Shown here piece by piece: positions 20,817 through 30,807 of a stretch of DNA of 35,242 bases; position 1 is the stretch's first letter; each line of letters opens with the position of its first letter. This DNA is from Lingula anatina. Taxonomy: Eukaryota; Brachiopoda; Lingulata; Lingulida; Lingulidae. The notes beneath the pieces were generated by a model. That model had not been told where the DNA came from. It saw only the letters and a list, made by a program, of their open reading frames with translations, and ran no database searches. The stretch is taken from NCBI RefSeq assembly GCF_001039355.2, contig NW_019775598.1, positions 265,524-300,765 of the forward strand, written 5' to 3'. The translations under genes and the position numbers were made by a program.

Positions 20817-21440
20817 GTAAAGTTGATGTTAATTAAGTCAAACTTTCGCACATTTATTTGCTTTTTGTGTGGTATCTGTTATTATTCACTTGAAAAGCTC
20901 TTGCTCATCACTTGTGAAAATGTCCGTTGTCTCTCATTCTGTCTGTGTGTCACCTTCCTGTATGTACCCTGTAACAGGCTGCTTGAATGATAATTGCCAT
21001 TTTCTAGCACCAACCTTAGATTTATTCAAATAATCTTCCATCTGGGACTGTGGCTGTATATATTAACCCCTACAGCAGCAGCTGCATTGTTGACAATCTC
21101 TGGCTCATACAGAACATACCTAATGTGTAGAAAAGCAGATAAAGGGTTTGTTTAATGAAACGGTGTGCTTGTGGCAAGTAATTTTACATTGGGATTGTTA
21201 ATTCTTAGCTGGAGTCGTTAATTTGAGCATTTGAGCTCACAAATCTGAGGTTGGAATTAAAAAATGCCTAATCCGTAAGAGTTTAAAGCCTGCTGTAATG
21301 TACCAAGTTGCTTGAGAGTAGAGTGAGCTAAAACTAAGGAATTCTGAAGGCGGAATAACTCCCCATTGGGTGTGTAATATATATATGTTATTTTACTGTA
21401 CTTGTAATTTAGCAAAAGTGATGCTGTTTAGTTTTGGTAT
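20817..21440. other. no gene seen
   Basis: AT-rich, no exon-like frame. If the 47-base exon upstream is real this is its downstream intron. Confidence 0.35.
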
Positions 21441-21694
21441 GGGACCATTCCCAGACCCTATCGTACTAGCTGTGGATTGATCTATCTCCAAGGGGATTCT
21501 CGCTAAATTGCCATCAACTTAAGCAGCTTTGATGTCTGTAATGCCTACTGAAGCTGCTAGGGGGTAATTAATTATCATTTAGCAGCTTCAGTAGGCGTGA
21601 CAGACATTTAAGCTTCTTAAGTTGATTGTAATTTAGCAAGAAACCCCTTAGAGATGGATTGATCCTGTTAGATTGATCTGATTATGGGAACCCA
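21441..21694. mobile_element. family B-related MITE, 254 bp
   Basis: GGGACCATTCCCAG at the left and ATGGGAACCC at the right. The arms pair strongly: CATCAACTTAAGCAGCTTTG / AAGCTTCTTAAGTTGAT and GCCTACTGAAGCTGCT / AGCAGCTTCAGTAGGC, around GGGGGTAATTAATT. It shares the core order of family B. Confidence 0.78.
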
Positions 21695-22100
21695 GTCTAT
21701 CTTTGTGGTAAGGCCACACTTTTTTATTTTTATGGATGACATCCTGCGCGCGCACCGATTTTTGCCCGTTCTCCAAAAAAAAAAAAAAAATCCCCCCCCC
21801 CCCCAGCCCCCAACAAAGTCGGTTGTCGCAATCTTCGTTATTGAATTTGCCAGGAAATGAGCTTTCTGCGTATGCGTATTATCGCCACGTGGAAATGTGG
21901 CCGTTTTGCCGTCAAATTCATCTCTAGGATTACTTTCAAATTACATGACAATGAAAGTCATAAAGAGAACAGGCGCCATCGTTTTGGATTGGTATTGGGC
22001 ATGGAGATATCACCTTTTTACAATTGTGCGAAAGGCTGGCGACAGCCAGCGATTATTGCCCAAAAAATTTCTGTGACATTTTGTACAAAGCAGCACATAC

Positions 22101-22224
22101 CAGGTTTTCTGTAGCGAAAAAAGGGTCGACAAGGGCGTCGAGGTATTTGGTGAGCTGAAGGTCGGACAGGCCACCTGGCAGTTTGGCTGCTTCGTGTGAG
22201 TCAAAGTAGACAAAATGGAATCGT
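22101..22224 (-). pseudogene. exon-like coding fragment inside the TIR element
   Basis: On the minus strand an acceptor (GGTCATTTCAG) and a strong donor (CTG|GTATGT) enclose 124 bases: one base, then 41 codons with no stop, beginning RFHFVYFDSHEAAK and ending DPFFATENL. Third positions are GC-rich (CTG, GGC, TCC, GAC, CTC, GTC), unlike the surrounding AT-rich DNA. The open frame continues to about 22053 if the donor is not used. I do not recognise the protein. It may be a captured host exon, a relic of the element's own gene, or an exon of a real minus-strand gene. Confidence 0.4.
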
Positions 22225-22225
22225 C

Positions 22226-22535
22226 TGAAATGACCTTTGATAGATTTGGTAGTATTAAGCATATCTTTGCATCATATTTTAAACATTTCTGTGGAGTGTA
22301 CAAAATGCTTTAATATTATGAGAATACAAATAAAGACACACTGTTTGTTTGATATTTGTTTTATTGATTGCTATACCAACAAATTGCATGAAATAACCTT
22401 AAATAGATTTGGTAATATGCAGCATATCTATTCATGACTTTTTTTACATTTCTACAAAGTATTCACAATGCTTTAATGTTTTGAGAGCATGGGTAAAGCC
22501 ATTGTTAGTTTGATACGTGTTTCTGTGGTAAAATT
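22226..22535. repeat. diverged direct repeat, period 163 bp
   Basis: TGAAATGACCTTTGATAGAT (22226) matches TGAAATAACCTTAAATAGAT (22389). Both are followed by GATTTGGTA, GCATATCT, CAAAATGCTTTAAT / CACAATGCTTTAAT and GTTTGATA-G/T blocks. Confidence 0.7.
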
Positions 22536-22660
22536 TGTTTCCAGCTGAGTACTGACAGCATTCCTTTATTTAAGCAGTATTTTTTTTTTTTTTTTTGCCC
22601 TCTCGCACCGATTTTGGGGTACCCAGAGGATGTCATCCATAAAAATAAAAAATTGTGGCC

Positions 22661-25600
22661 TTATAATAGCAGTACTTTTATACTTTGTAGAAATTGATTA
22701 TCAATACCAAAAGGAGTAAGCACGGGCACATAACCGATCTTTTTTGCCTTGGGTAGCTAGTTTCTGGTACATGCAAGTGGAAAAGTTCACTATTGTGTTG
22801 GGGCAATTTCTATGAATAGTATTTAGTAATTATGACTAGGTTTAATTTTCTGGCTCTGTTTTACTCTCGGGCTACGTATAATTCCCTTGCGCAATAAGAT
22901 AAGATGAAAATTGAGTAATTCAAATTAATTTTTTTATGTTGACTACAGTACAAAATCCTTATTCCCCTCTTATTCAGCAATTTGTTCTGTGGATGGTCAA
23001 GTTTAAATACTGTACAATTTGTTTTTAAAAATTCAAACTCTTTTATCAGAAATTTTAAGTAAACCTTTTCAGATATTTCTAGCAAAACACCATTTCAGAA
23101 AATATTATTGTTCAGTTTTGTTCAAATTTGTTGATAAATTATCATATACTAGTTAGTCTGAAGATGTGAAATGTGCACTGAGAAATCCTGCACCCACACA
23201 CTGTGTTAATATGTAGGTGTGAAATGAGAAATCAGATAATTTGATGTCATTTCTTCACACTGTGTGGATGCAGCGTTAAGTGACATTTTCCTGCTGACAA
23301 ATGTGTCCCAAGATTTGTTTTGTTTTTCTGTTTTGTTTTTTTGTGACGCATGAATTTTCTGCGTGAGAAGCTGTGTGGACAGTCGGTTAGATAAGAAGCA
23401 GACAGCAAAATTGTTATCAACTTTTCATTGAGACCACTTTTCTTTTTTGCAGCAGTGTGACCTTTTACGGTTGTCTTGGAGCAAATGAGACAGAAATCTG
23501 ATGATGGCAGGGAATTCATCAGAATGACTGGTGGTTAAAAGAATAAATGAAATAATCTAATGCAGCACTGGCAGCATGTTCTAGATGGACAGCATTTTTT
23601 TCTCTTTTTTTTAGGGGGGGGGGTTCATTTTCATTAAAAAAATAAAAAGGGGTAACTGTAATTTTTACATTTAGGAATAAAATCACTAGTATGTTTTAAC
23701 TCCTTTGTTTTAATTGATACTTTTTATTTAAAAGCATCAATGACAATGTTGGACCAATTCACAGATATTTGACATTTACTGTGGAAAAGAACGACGTGCT
23801 CTTTGATCTCTCTATCAATTATCATGGCAGATTCAGCGAAATAAAAACCCAGTGGGAAGGCGCCACCTCAATTGGCTCTCCACACAATGGAGATTGATGA
23901 CTGAACTTTTCTGCCGTAATAAAATGAAAACTCAGCAACGTAATACAGGTGTCACCATTTATTTAAAATATGAATATCAAAGCTTTGATTATGTGTTATA
24001 TCCAATAAAATCATTTATTAATATAATTCAAGCATATTGTCAACACCAATGATTAGCATACAGCAGATATAGGGGATATACAAGTACTTATCACATTTTT
24101 GATATAATATTTAATATATAACAGTTTTGTAGCTAAACTATTTACTTAACAATCATAATGATATACAAACATCCAACTTACTGAATAGTAGTATCATATA
24201 AGAACATGTCAGTGTTTATAATTGTCACTTTTTCAGTATCAGTTTTCACATTCTTCTCTTATAAAGTTATACATTTGTATTTATATATACATATGTACAG
24301 GATGTTTAAAACCTTTAAATAAAATTGCACAAGTTGTTGTTTAAGAAAACATAGACAAGTCTGTTACCAGCAGTCATTTCAATTTTTTAATTTTTTTTCA
24401 AACCACTGTGATTAAGATTTATGCCTAAGCATATAAGTATCTGAATTGCTTTAATGAATATATTGAGTTAAATATTGGTCAGATACCTATTATTAAACCA
24501 AGTAAATTACCAGTATGTCTTTCGAGTCAACTAATAGTTTCCCACTTAAAAACAAAAAGACAGAGAATTATTTTCTGTTATTTACTTCTGTTATTCCGAG
24601 TGCCTGTTTAGCCTATTGCTCAGTACATAAAACAAAGTGGGAAATTTTTGTTACCAGAAATATTCCATTATAGTGAATCTCGCACCCATTTTTAATACTA
24701 ACACTTTTCCCTTGAAAATGGTCTTTCACCTTAGCAGTTGTGTTTCATTAAATGCTAGAAGTAATTCTCTGTAGCTTCTACTGTTAAAGGATGGAAGTCA
24801 TTTATTCTAACCCAGAGCTTTGATCTCTATTGTGGCTTAGAAGATAACAAATGTGTCATTTGTAAGGTGAATTGGATTCTGAGCTACAGAATAAAAGTAC
24901 AGATAAACCCATTGTTTTCTGAATTATCTGCTGTGTGAAAAAGGGCATCAATCTAAAACTGTGTCTTCCTTCTCTGGTACATAGACTTGTTTATAGAAAA
25001 GAAACCTGTATCATGTGTCAAAAGTTTTAAAGATATTGCATTAAAATCTGAGATATTTAAAAAAAAAAAGTGTTTTTAATCACGCCCAAAATTTCATGAT
25101 TCTACCTTTCTCGGTTTTGGCACACCCAAAAATTAAAATTTTAGCTTTAAAAAAACAATGCCATGCCAGCCTATGTGACTTCTGACAAGTGCCAGTGTCT
25201 GTCAGTTTTGACACCTGTCAATGTATTTTTGATTTGATGATAATATTAAAAATGTTTCACTTAAACACAAGTCTTGAAATTTTCAGGGTTGACCAGTAAT
25301 AATGTTTCAAAAGTCTGTGCAAATCCTTAATGCAAAAGCTTGAGAACTATTGATGTTATTGAACTCTGAAATAAGTAGATTACTGGTAGATGTCTTTTTT
25401 TTAGCCACCTGATATATATATATATACAGAGTGCGTGAAGTTAGGTGACATATATAATTGATTTGGGTAACTTAAATTGCAAAGAGAGAAAGATGCTGTG
25501 GAGGTTGTAAATTTACGGAAGAATGATTTTTAGAGGTCTTTGCTTATAAATTTAACAGACAGGTGTTTTAATGTTATTTAAATATCTTTATCAATCTAAT

Positions 25601-26986
25601 GAATTGTCATGCGCTCAAACAGCATCTGGCAAGATTTGGTTCTCTGTTCAAATTAGCCTGGGGTAACACATCTTTTATTTCTAATGTTTTGATTCTATTC
25701 ATTGCCAGTCTGTTAATTTAATTGCATTCAGCCAGAGTGAGTGCACAGTAGCTAGTTTGATCAATTCATTGTGAAGTTGCACCCTGTTGAGGACATCAGT
25801 GAGGAATTTTTAAGATGAATTTTGTTATTAGGGACTATAAGTCTAACTCAGATTTGTCTTTTAAGTTTTAAAAAACTTGGCAGTGACAGCTAAGTGGCAG
25901 CCCATGGTAGGCAGTTAGTAATTTGTTTCCTCATTATTTTTCTGGTTTGAACAAATTCTGCCCCTACATGCAGCCGTCTTCACTTGGGAGACAAAAGAAT
26001 GGCTTACATTATTTTTTGGCAAAATTCTGCCATTAGACCTGAAAATTGCAATGGTTGAAGGCGTGTTGGTAGACAAACCCAGTGTGAAGTCATCAGTTAC
26101 ATGTTTCAACAGACATCTTTTTGGAAAAAATGAATTGGCATGAAAATGGGTTACAAGCACACGCCTTTTTATATTCCAATCATTGACAACATGCAAACAT
26201 ACAATATGGCTATCGTTATAAAGGAAATCAACCCATTTGCTAAGAACAGGTAATTTCAGATAACAGAAAATTAGGTTATTTACACATCTGCTGTCAGTTT
26301 TGATTAAAATATTGTAGAAACTTCATATATATTATTAATTAATATTATATACAGTATAGTATAAAACAATGAAGGTCAACTGTTATGCAGGACAACACCA
26401 CATCGTCATGGCTCTGTGACTTCCTGTTGTCCGAAGTCTAGAAGCAAGTTCACAACATGGTGGTCTTGTGAATCATTGTACGTATACGTTGATTCTTTCC
26501 TTCACAGCTCATAAGTTTGTTTATTTGTCTTCTGTTTTTCACCTTTTCCAGATTTTCTTTTTTGCATCAGTATTTCATTTGTGCTCTTTTCTCTAATCTG
26601 CATTAATGAACCATTTTTTTATTGTCTTTATGTCATCTGATATTATATACATAATATATTATCTTTTGCAATCATTTTTCATGTTTTTTTTTACAAACTA
26701 GACTTAGTAAAATCCTATCCCATATTTTGCTATCAACTTCTTGCTGAGAAAAATTCAAGTTTTTCAGCATAGTGTTGCATCTTTATTCTACATTTTGAAG
26801 AATATGAGGGAAAGTACCATTTTTTCATCATCATCATCATCATCTGCATGACATGTATGTCTCTTTGTCACTGGTCTCACTTTTTTTAATATATTTGTAA
26901 TCAAATACACCGCTGTCACAGTGTTAAGTACAATTGCAAGAAGATGTTATATATTATTTATGTGACCAGCCAATATTGTGCGACAT
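22661..26986. other. AT-rich region without recognised genes; right end is GPCR 3' UTR
   Basis: No open frame here carries a recognisable domain. Small features: purine/pyrimidine runs at 23310-23345 and 23600-23650, a TA run at about 25411-25424, and a CAT run at 26827-26843. The last part (about 26765-26986) is probably the 3' UTR of the GPCR transcript. Confidence 0.5.
26782..26787 (-). terminator. poly(A) signal of the GPCR gene
   Basis: TTTATT on the plus strand is AATAAA on the minus strand, 200 bases past the stop codon. A further AATAAA (minus) lies at 26618-26623. Confidence 0.5.
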
Positions 26987-28261
26987 TCAGGCATAAGGAT
27001 GTTGCTGATTGGTGCGTGTTTGGTGCAGACGATGCATCTCCATTTCGCTCATGTCTGTGGTATCAGCAACAATCTTAGACGGACAGTTTGTGTACTTGGT
27101 GCTGCTCCAGACCATGCTCTCTCTGCCGTTACGAATTTGTGTAAAATTGGAGAAAAATGTTTTTGATCTCCGACACAAAATTCGCTTGACTTGATGCCGA
27201 AACTTCTGGCCTGTTGCGCAGTATAGGAAAAAGTTAATCGAGTGATTAAGATACATGAGAAGTTTTGCACTTGTGTGGATGACCTCTCTGCGACCTTTTT
27301 CGTCAATGTCTTGTTCACTATAGGACTGAAAAAAGGCCTTTGCAATCATGAAGACATTTATAGGTAGTGTTGTAAGTACAAATGTGAAGGACACAGTTAG
27401 AAGCATTATGGTCAGTTTAATGCTAGACTCTTGAGTTGTCCTACGACGCTCCTTTAGACTTGTATTTTGAAGCTCTTCGCGACTTCGGCGAGCATGAATC
27501 ACCTGACGAATTATAATACAGTTCATAATTAGAATTGTCCCAAATGGTAGAAAGGAGTAAATCACTGCGTCCACCCAAGGCCATATTTCTGTGATCAAGT
27601 GTTTATACTGCGGGCCGCCATCACACTTAGGTATGTCCGACTCTGAGGTGGACAACTCAACAGTCCAAAAGAAATGAAGATTAATGGTCAGCAGCAGCAT
27701 GAAGAGTGCGCCCATGACAATCTTTGCTCTTGGTATATTGCACAGTTCGCTGGCTTTCAGAGGATGGCAGACGACAATGTAGCGTTCCACAGTCACGGCA
27801 ATGATAAGCCATACGGAGAAATCACTGGCCGAGTAACCAATCACGGCCACCAGTTTACACGACCAGTCAGCATAATGCTGCACATCCATGCCCGTTAGTT
27901 GCCATATCCACAGACGGAATAAACCAAAATACAAAACAACAGTGTCAGCCAATGAAAGAGCTGCTAAATAGAAGTAAGTTGACAGCGTCATCATGGCTTT
28001 CTGGCGCAGTACGATAAATGAGAAGATATTCCCAAAAGTCCCAATGACTACTAATATGATAGGGATGTACAGTAACAGAGACTTCTGGATCTTTTCATAG
28101 ATGTCTGACTCCTGAGGGCAGTTCTTCCTCAAGTATGTGTTGATCATGGTCAGCAAACTCTCCTCGGATATGTTCAGCTGGATCTTGAGGGTCTGCTTCT
28201 CCTGCGAGGTCAGCGATGCAAACCGGTTGCAGGAGACTGTGGGGTTAGTGACATTAGGCAT
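26987..28261 (-). CDS. rhodopsin-family (class A) neuropeptide-type GPCR
   Basis: A single coding exon of 424 residues. ATG at 28261 is chosen: the bases just upstream are a poly-pyrimidine tract and acceptor (TTTTTTTTCCAG, exon from 28262), so the longer frame is intronic. The N-terminus carries glycosylation sequons (NVT, NIS). Seven hydrophobic segments are visible. TM1 has GTFGNIF, TM2 has LAALSLAD, TM3 ends VERYIVVCHP (E/DRY box), TM6 has FVLTTLPINVF and TM7 has NHSINFFLYCATG. Cys in ADWSCKLV (before TM3) can pair with Cys in PKCDGG (extracellular loop 2). The third loop holds SREELQNTSLKERRRTT, and a Ser/Thr-rich C-tail follows KFRHQVKRILCRR. The motif set resembles FMRFamide/TRH-like receptor families of invertebrates. 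The ligand is not predictable. TM6 lacks the usual CWxP. Confidence 0.93.
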   Translation of the reverse strand: MPNVTNPTVSCNRFASLTSQEKQTLKIQLNISEESLLTMINTYLRKNCPQESDIYEKIQKSLLLYIPIILVVIGTFGNIFSFIVLRQKAMMTLSTYFYLAALSLADTVVLYFGLFRLWIWQLTGMDVQHYADWSCKLVAVIGYSASDFSVWLIIAVTVERYIVVCHPLKASELCNIPRAKIVMGALFMLLLTINLHFFWTVELSTSESDIPKCDGGPQYKHLITEIWPWVDAVIYSFLPFGTILIMNCIIIRQVIHARRSREELQNTSLKERRRTTQESSIKLTIMLLTVSFTFVLTTLPINVFMIAKAFFQSYSEQDIDEKGRREVIHTSAKLLMYLNHSINFFLYCATGQKFRHQVKRILCRRSKTFFSNFTQIRNGRESMVWSSTKYTNCPSKIVADTTDMSEMEMHRLHQTRTNQQHPYA

Positions 28262-28262
28262 C
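28262..28262 (-). other. 5' UTR splice acceptor directly before the GPCR start codon
   Basis: The minus strand reads TTTGTTTTTTTTTTCCAG|GATGCC, a textbook polypyrimidine tract and acceptor with only one exon base before ATG. It implies at least one upstream non-coding exon. Confidence 0.7.
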
Positions 28263-28951
28263 CTGGAAAAAAAAAACAAAGATGTGATTTTTTTTGTTAA
28301 TTTTTTTCAATGACTGATGAAGTGAGAGTGTCTTTGTCTTTTATCACCATTTCCAAACCTTGCCATTCTGAAAAAGAACCGAATTATGACTTAACTTATG
28401 GTTATGAAAGGTGAGAGTATTGGAAGTTATTTCCCCTTGTCAGGAATGTTGCATATAGTTGTAGATTTTCTCCCTCAAGTTGGGGTTTGAAAATTATTAA
28501 TTGTAATTCATTTTTATTTCACTTTAAATGACATAATTTTTTTTCCATTTTGCTGTGGCTCGATCACTTCTTACAAAATTCCCATTATTTATTTGCTGCC
28601 AGTTAATTTAAAACCAATGTACTGCTAGCCCATCAAATCTAGTACAATATTTACCGCTGTCATAAACTACTTGCAATACAAATCTTTTGGAAAAAAGGAA
28701 ATGTGCTTTCTCTTGATGCTACATGTAACTTATACAGGTAAAATGGTTTTGATCAATAACACCATGCTAAATAAAAATGCATAAAATTTTTCGGAATATA
28801 TTGTCTAAATTTCAAAACTGTAGGTGCTAATTGTGTGCTGCAGCCTGGCTATGGCAGTAGATGAACTTTATCTGGTGTAAAACTCTGGAGTATTTTCTTA
28901 GTTTAAAACAAGACCTTGTATTGTGATCTTTTTCTTGTCCTTGACCCCTGC

Positions 28952-28993
<42 letters not shown>

Positions 28994-29021
28994 TTTATTT
29001 ATTTATTTATTTATTTATTTA
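28952..29021. repeat. (AAT)n followed by (TTTA)n microsatellites
   Basis: About 13-14 trinucleotide units (28952-28992), then about 7 TTTA units (28994-29021), separated by one G. It falls in the presumed 5' UTR intron of the GPCR gene. Confidence 0.9.
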
Positions 29022-29973
29022 CAGTCTAAAATCCATAAAATGTTCAGTAGACTTTACATGGGTAAATGATTAGAATAAGATGAATTAAGTTAATAAATAA
29101 ATAGCATATGACCTCTGTAAAGTCTTCAAACCGTTTCCATTTGAATTGCAAAAAAAAGACATGCAATTTAAAGCAGGATTACTTCAGAAAAAATAATCCA
29201 TTTGATAGATATTTAACTTTATGCTGACCTTTTCCTCAGTAGCCACGTCACCTAGGGTACGAGGTTTGTGTGATAATAATGGCAAGAAGCTGATTTATGG
29301 CGTCTTGTTTATTAGCTGAAACTACATCTTTTTTATTGCGGGTGATATTTGGATGAGTTTCCAGTTGTGTGTGTATTAGGCTGAGCATGAGGGACTTCTG
29401 TGCACCAAAGTACACAGTCCTTTGAGAAGACTTTATCAATTCTGGATTACTTGAGTCTGATATCAAGTATTTGCCCCAAGAGAACACTGGAGTAGGAGAG
29501 CAATAGTTCAATCAAGTTGGTGTTTTTTTTTATATCAGGTCATTTGAGTGTATCGGCCAATATATGCTCAAATAATTTCCTTTTTTTTTTCACTAGGCAA
29601 AATAATTTACAGTTTGTAGTTATTTATATGCAGGATTGTATTTATTTATGGTTTTCATCTATGAAAAAAATCTACTTTGTTTGGTAAGGAAAAATACCCT
29701 AAAATCTAAATTTCTCAAGGTGTCCCAGTAAACTTTATCAATTTCATTTTCAACTGGGAATTTTTATCACCAAATACACTGGCCGTGAAAAGTTGCCAAA
29801 TTCTGTTCTCAACCAACACAATTACATCTACTCTACTGTCACATCTAACACATTTATTACATACAACTAATAAGAAAAGCTAATTCATGTTGCTTAATGA
29901 CAAGGTGACTGTGATTGTGACATTTTACAAACTAAACTGCTAATGATCCACCCAACATGGTCAGGATATACTA
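29022..29973. other. no gene seen
   Basis: AT-rich. The minus-strand frame at 29248-29511 shows no family signature and is not called. Confidence 0.4.
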
Positions 29974-30303
29974 GTGGGCCAGATTTGGTCTTAAAATGCA
30001 ATTTAAGTTCACAAGTGATCCTACACGATCTTAATCATTACAGCAGTAGTCTTAAAATGGACTGAATCTGCTTTTAAGATCAAAAATGATCTAACATCTA
30101 CTTAAGTGGTCAAGCAGTTTCCTCCCCTCACAATGGGGGATACCTCCCCTAACAATAGAGGACACCTCTGCTCACAATAGGAGAATGTGTAAGGGGAGAC
30201 AACTTAATTGGCTGCCAGCCTAGAAATGGTCTTACTCATGTTTTAAGAGCATGTAAGACTATTTGTGTTCTTAAATTGCACTTTAAGACTAAATCAGGCC
30301 CAC
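29974..30303. mobile_element. MITE family E, 330 bp, TSD TACTA
   Basis: The left end GTGGGCCAGATTTGGTCTTA pairs with the reverse complement of the right end (GTGGGCCTGATTTAGTCTTA), and pairing extends to CAATTTAAG, about 34 bases. TACTA directly flanks both ends. In the middle (30121-30186) are three 22 bp repeats of the form CCTCCCCTCACAATGGGGGA. Confidence 0.82.
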
Positions 30304-30744
30304 TACTACTAGTGATATATCTCTTGTATTTGACTTGAGACTTCAACATCTCTGTTGATTCCATAATAAGACTCCAGGGAGACTGTACTAAGTATATATA
30401 TACTGTATGTCAGGTGCACTGGTGTGTGCGTAGGGGTGTGGGCGTATGTTTACCTCGTAGAAGATCTTCATCATCTTTAATGAGTAAATATTTATCATTA
30501 GGCCATCATTCCTCTTAGCTTGGATTTGACCACCTTTGAGAATTTGAAGAAACTTGAAGTGTTGTTATTGTTATGGACTCAAATGTTTGGACTTCACCAA
30601 AATATAAATCTCTGTTTAAGCCAAACAGATAAAAAGTGCATTTTGCTATTGTTAAGCATATTGTGGCTTTGATTACCCATGTTTTTTACTATCCTGATGT
30701 CATAAAAATCAAAAGTTGATTGAATTTCAATTGTATTATACTGT

Positions 30745-30807
30745 GCGCACACACGCACACGTACACAGACACATGCACACGCACACAGACACACGCACAC
30801 ACACACC
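30745..30807. repeat. (CA)n-type imperfect microsatellite
   Basis: Repeated CACACG/CACAGA motifs. The Cys-Val-Arg-rich frame on the minus strand is its translation. Confidence 0.85.

Larger units (their letters stand above)
21712..22660. mobile_element. 949 bp element with about 34 bp terminal inverted repeats
   Basis: The left end (GGCCACACTTTTTTATTTTT, then ATGGATGACATCCT) pairs with the reverse complement of the right end (GGCCACAATTTTTTATTTTT, then ATGGATGACATCCT). Slightly inside, GCGCACCGATTTTTGCCC matches GGTGCGAGAGGGC-type sequence on the right. The inside holds an A/C homopolymer pair, an exon-like minus-strand segment (22101-22224) and a 163 bp direct repeat. No transposase is visible. 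Confidence 0.75.

Noticed and set aside
22010-22303. Longer overlapping minus-strand frames around the exon-like fragment
   Set aside because: Only the frame bounded by the acceptor and GTATGT donor has coding-like third positions; the others are shadows.
27674-27898. Plus-strand open frames across the GPCR
   Set aside because: Antisense shadows of the well-supported 424-residue receptor frame.
30121-30186. Short spaced repeats as a possible CRISPR array
   Set aside because: 22 bp units are contiguous with no spacers and sit inside a MITE in animal DNA.
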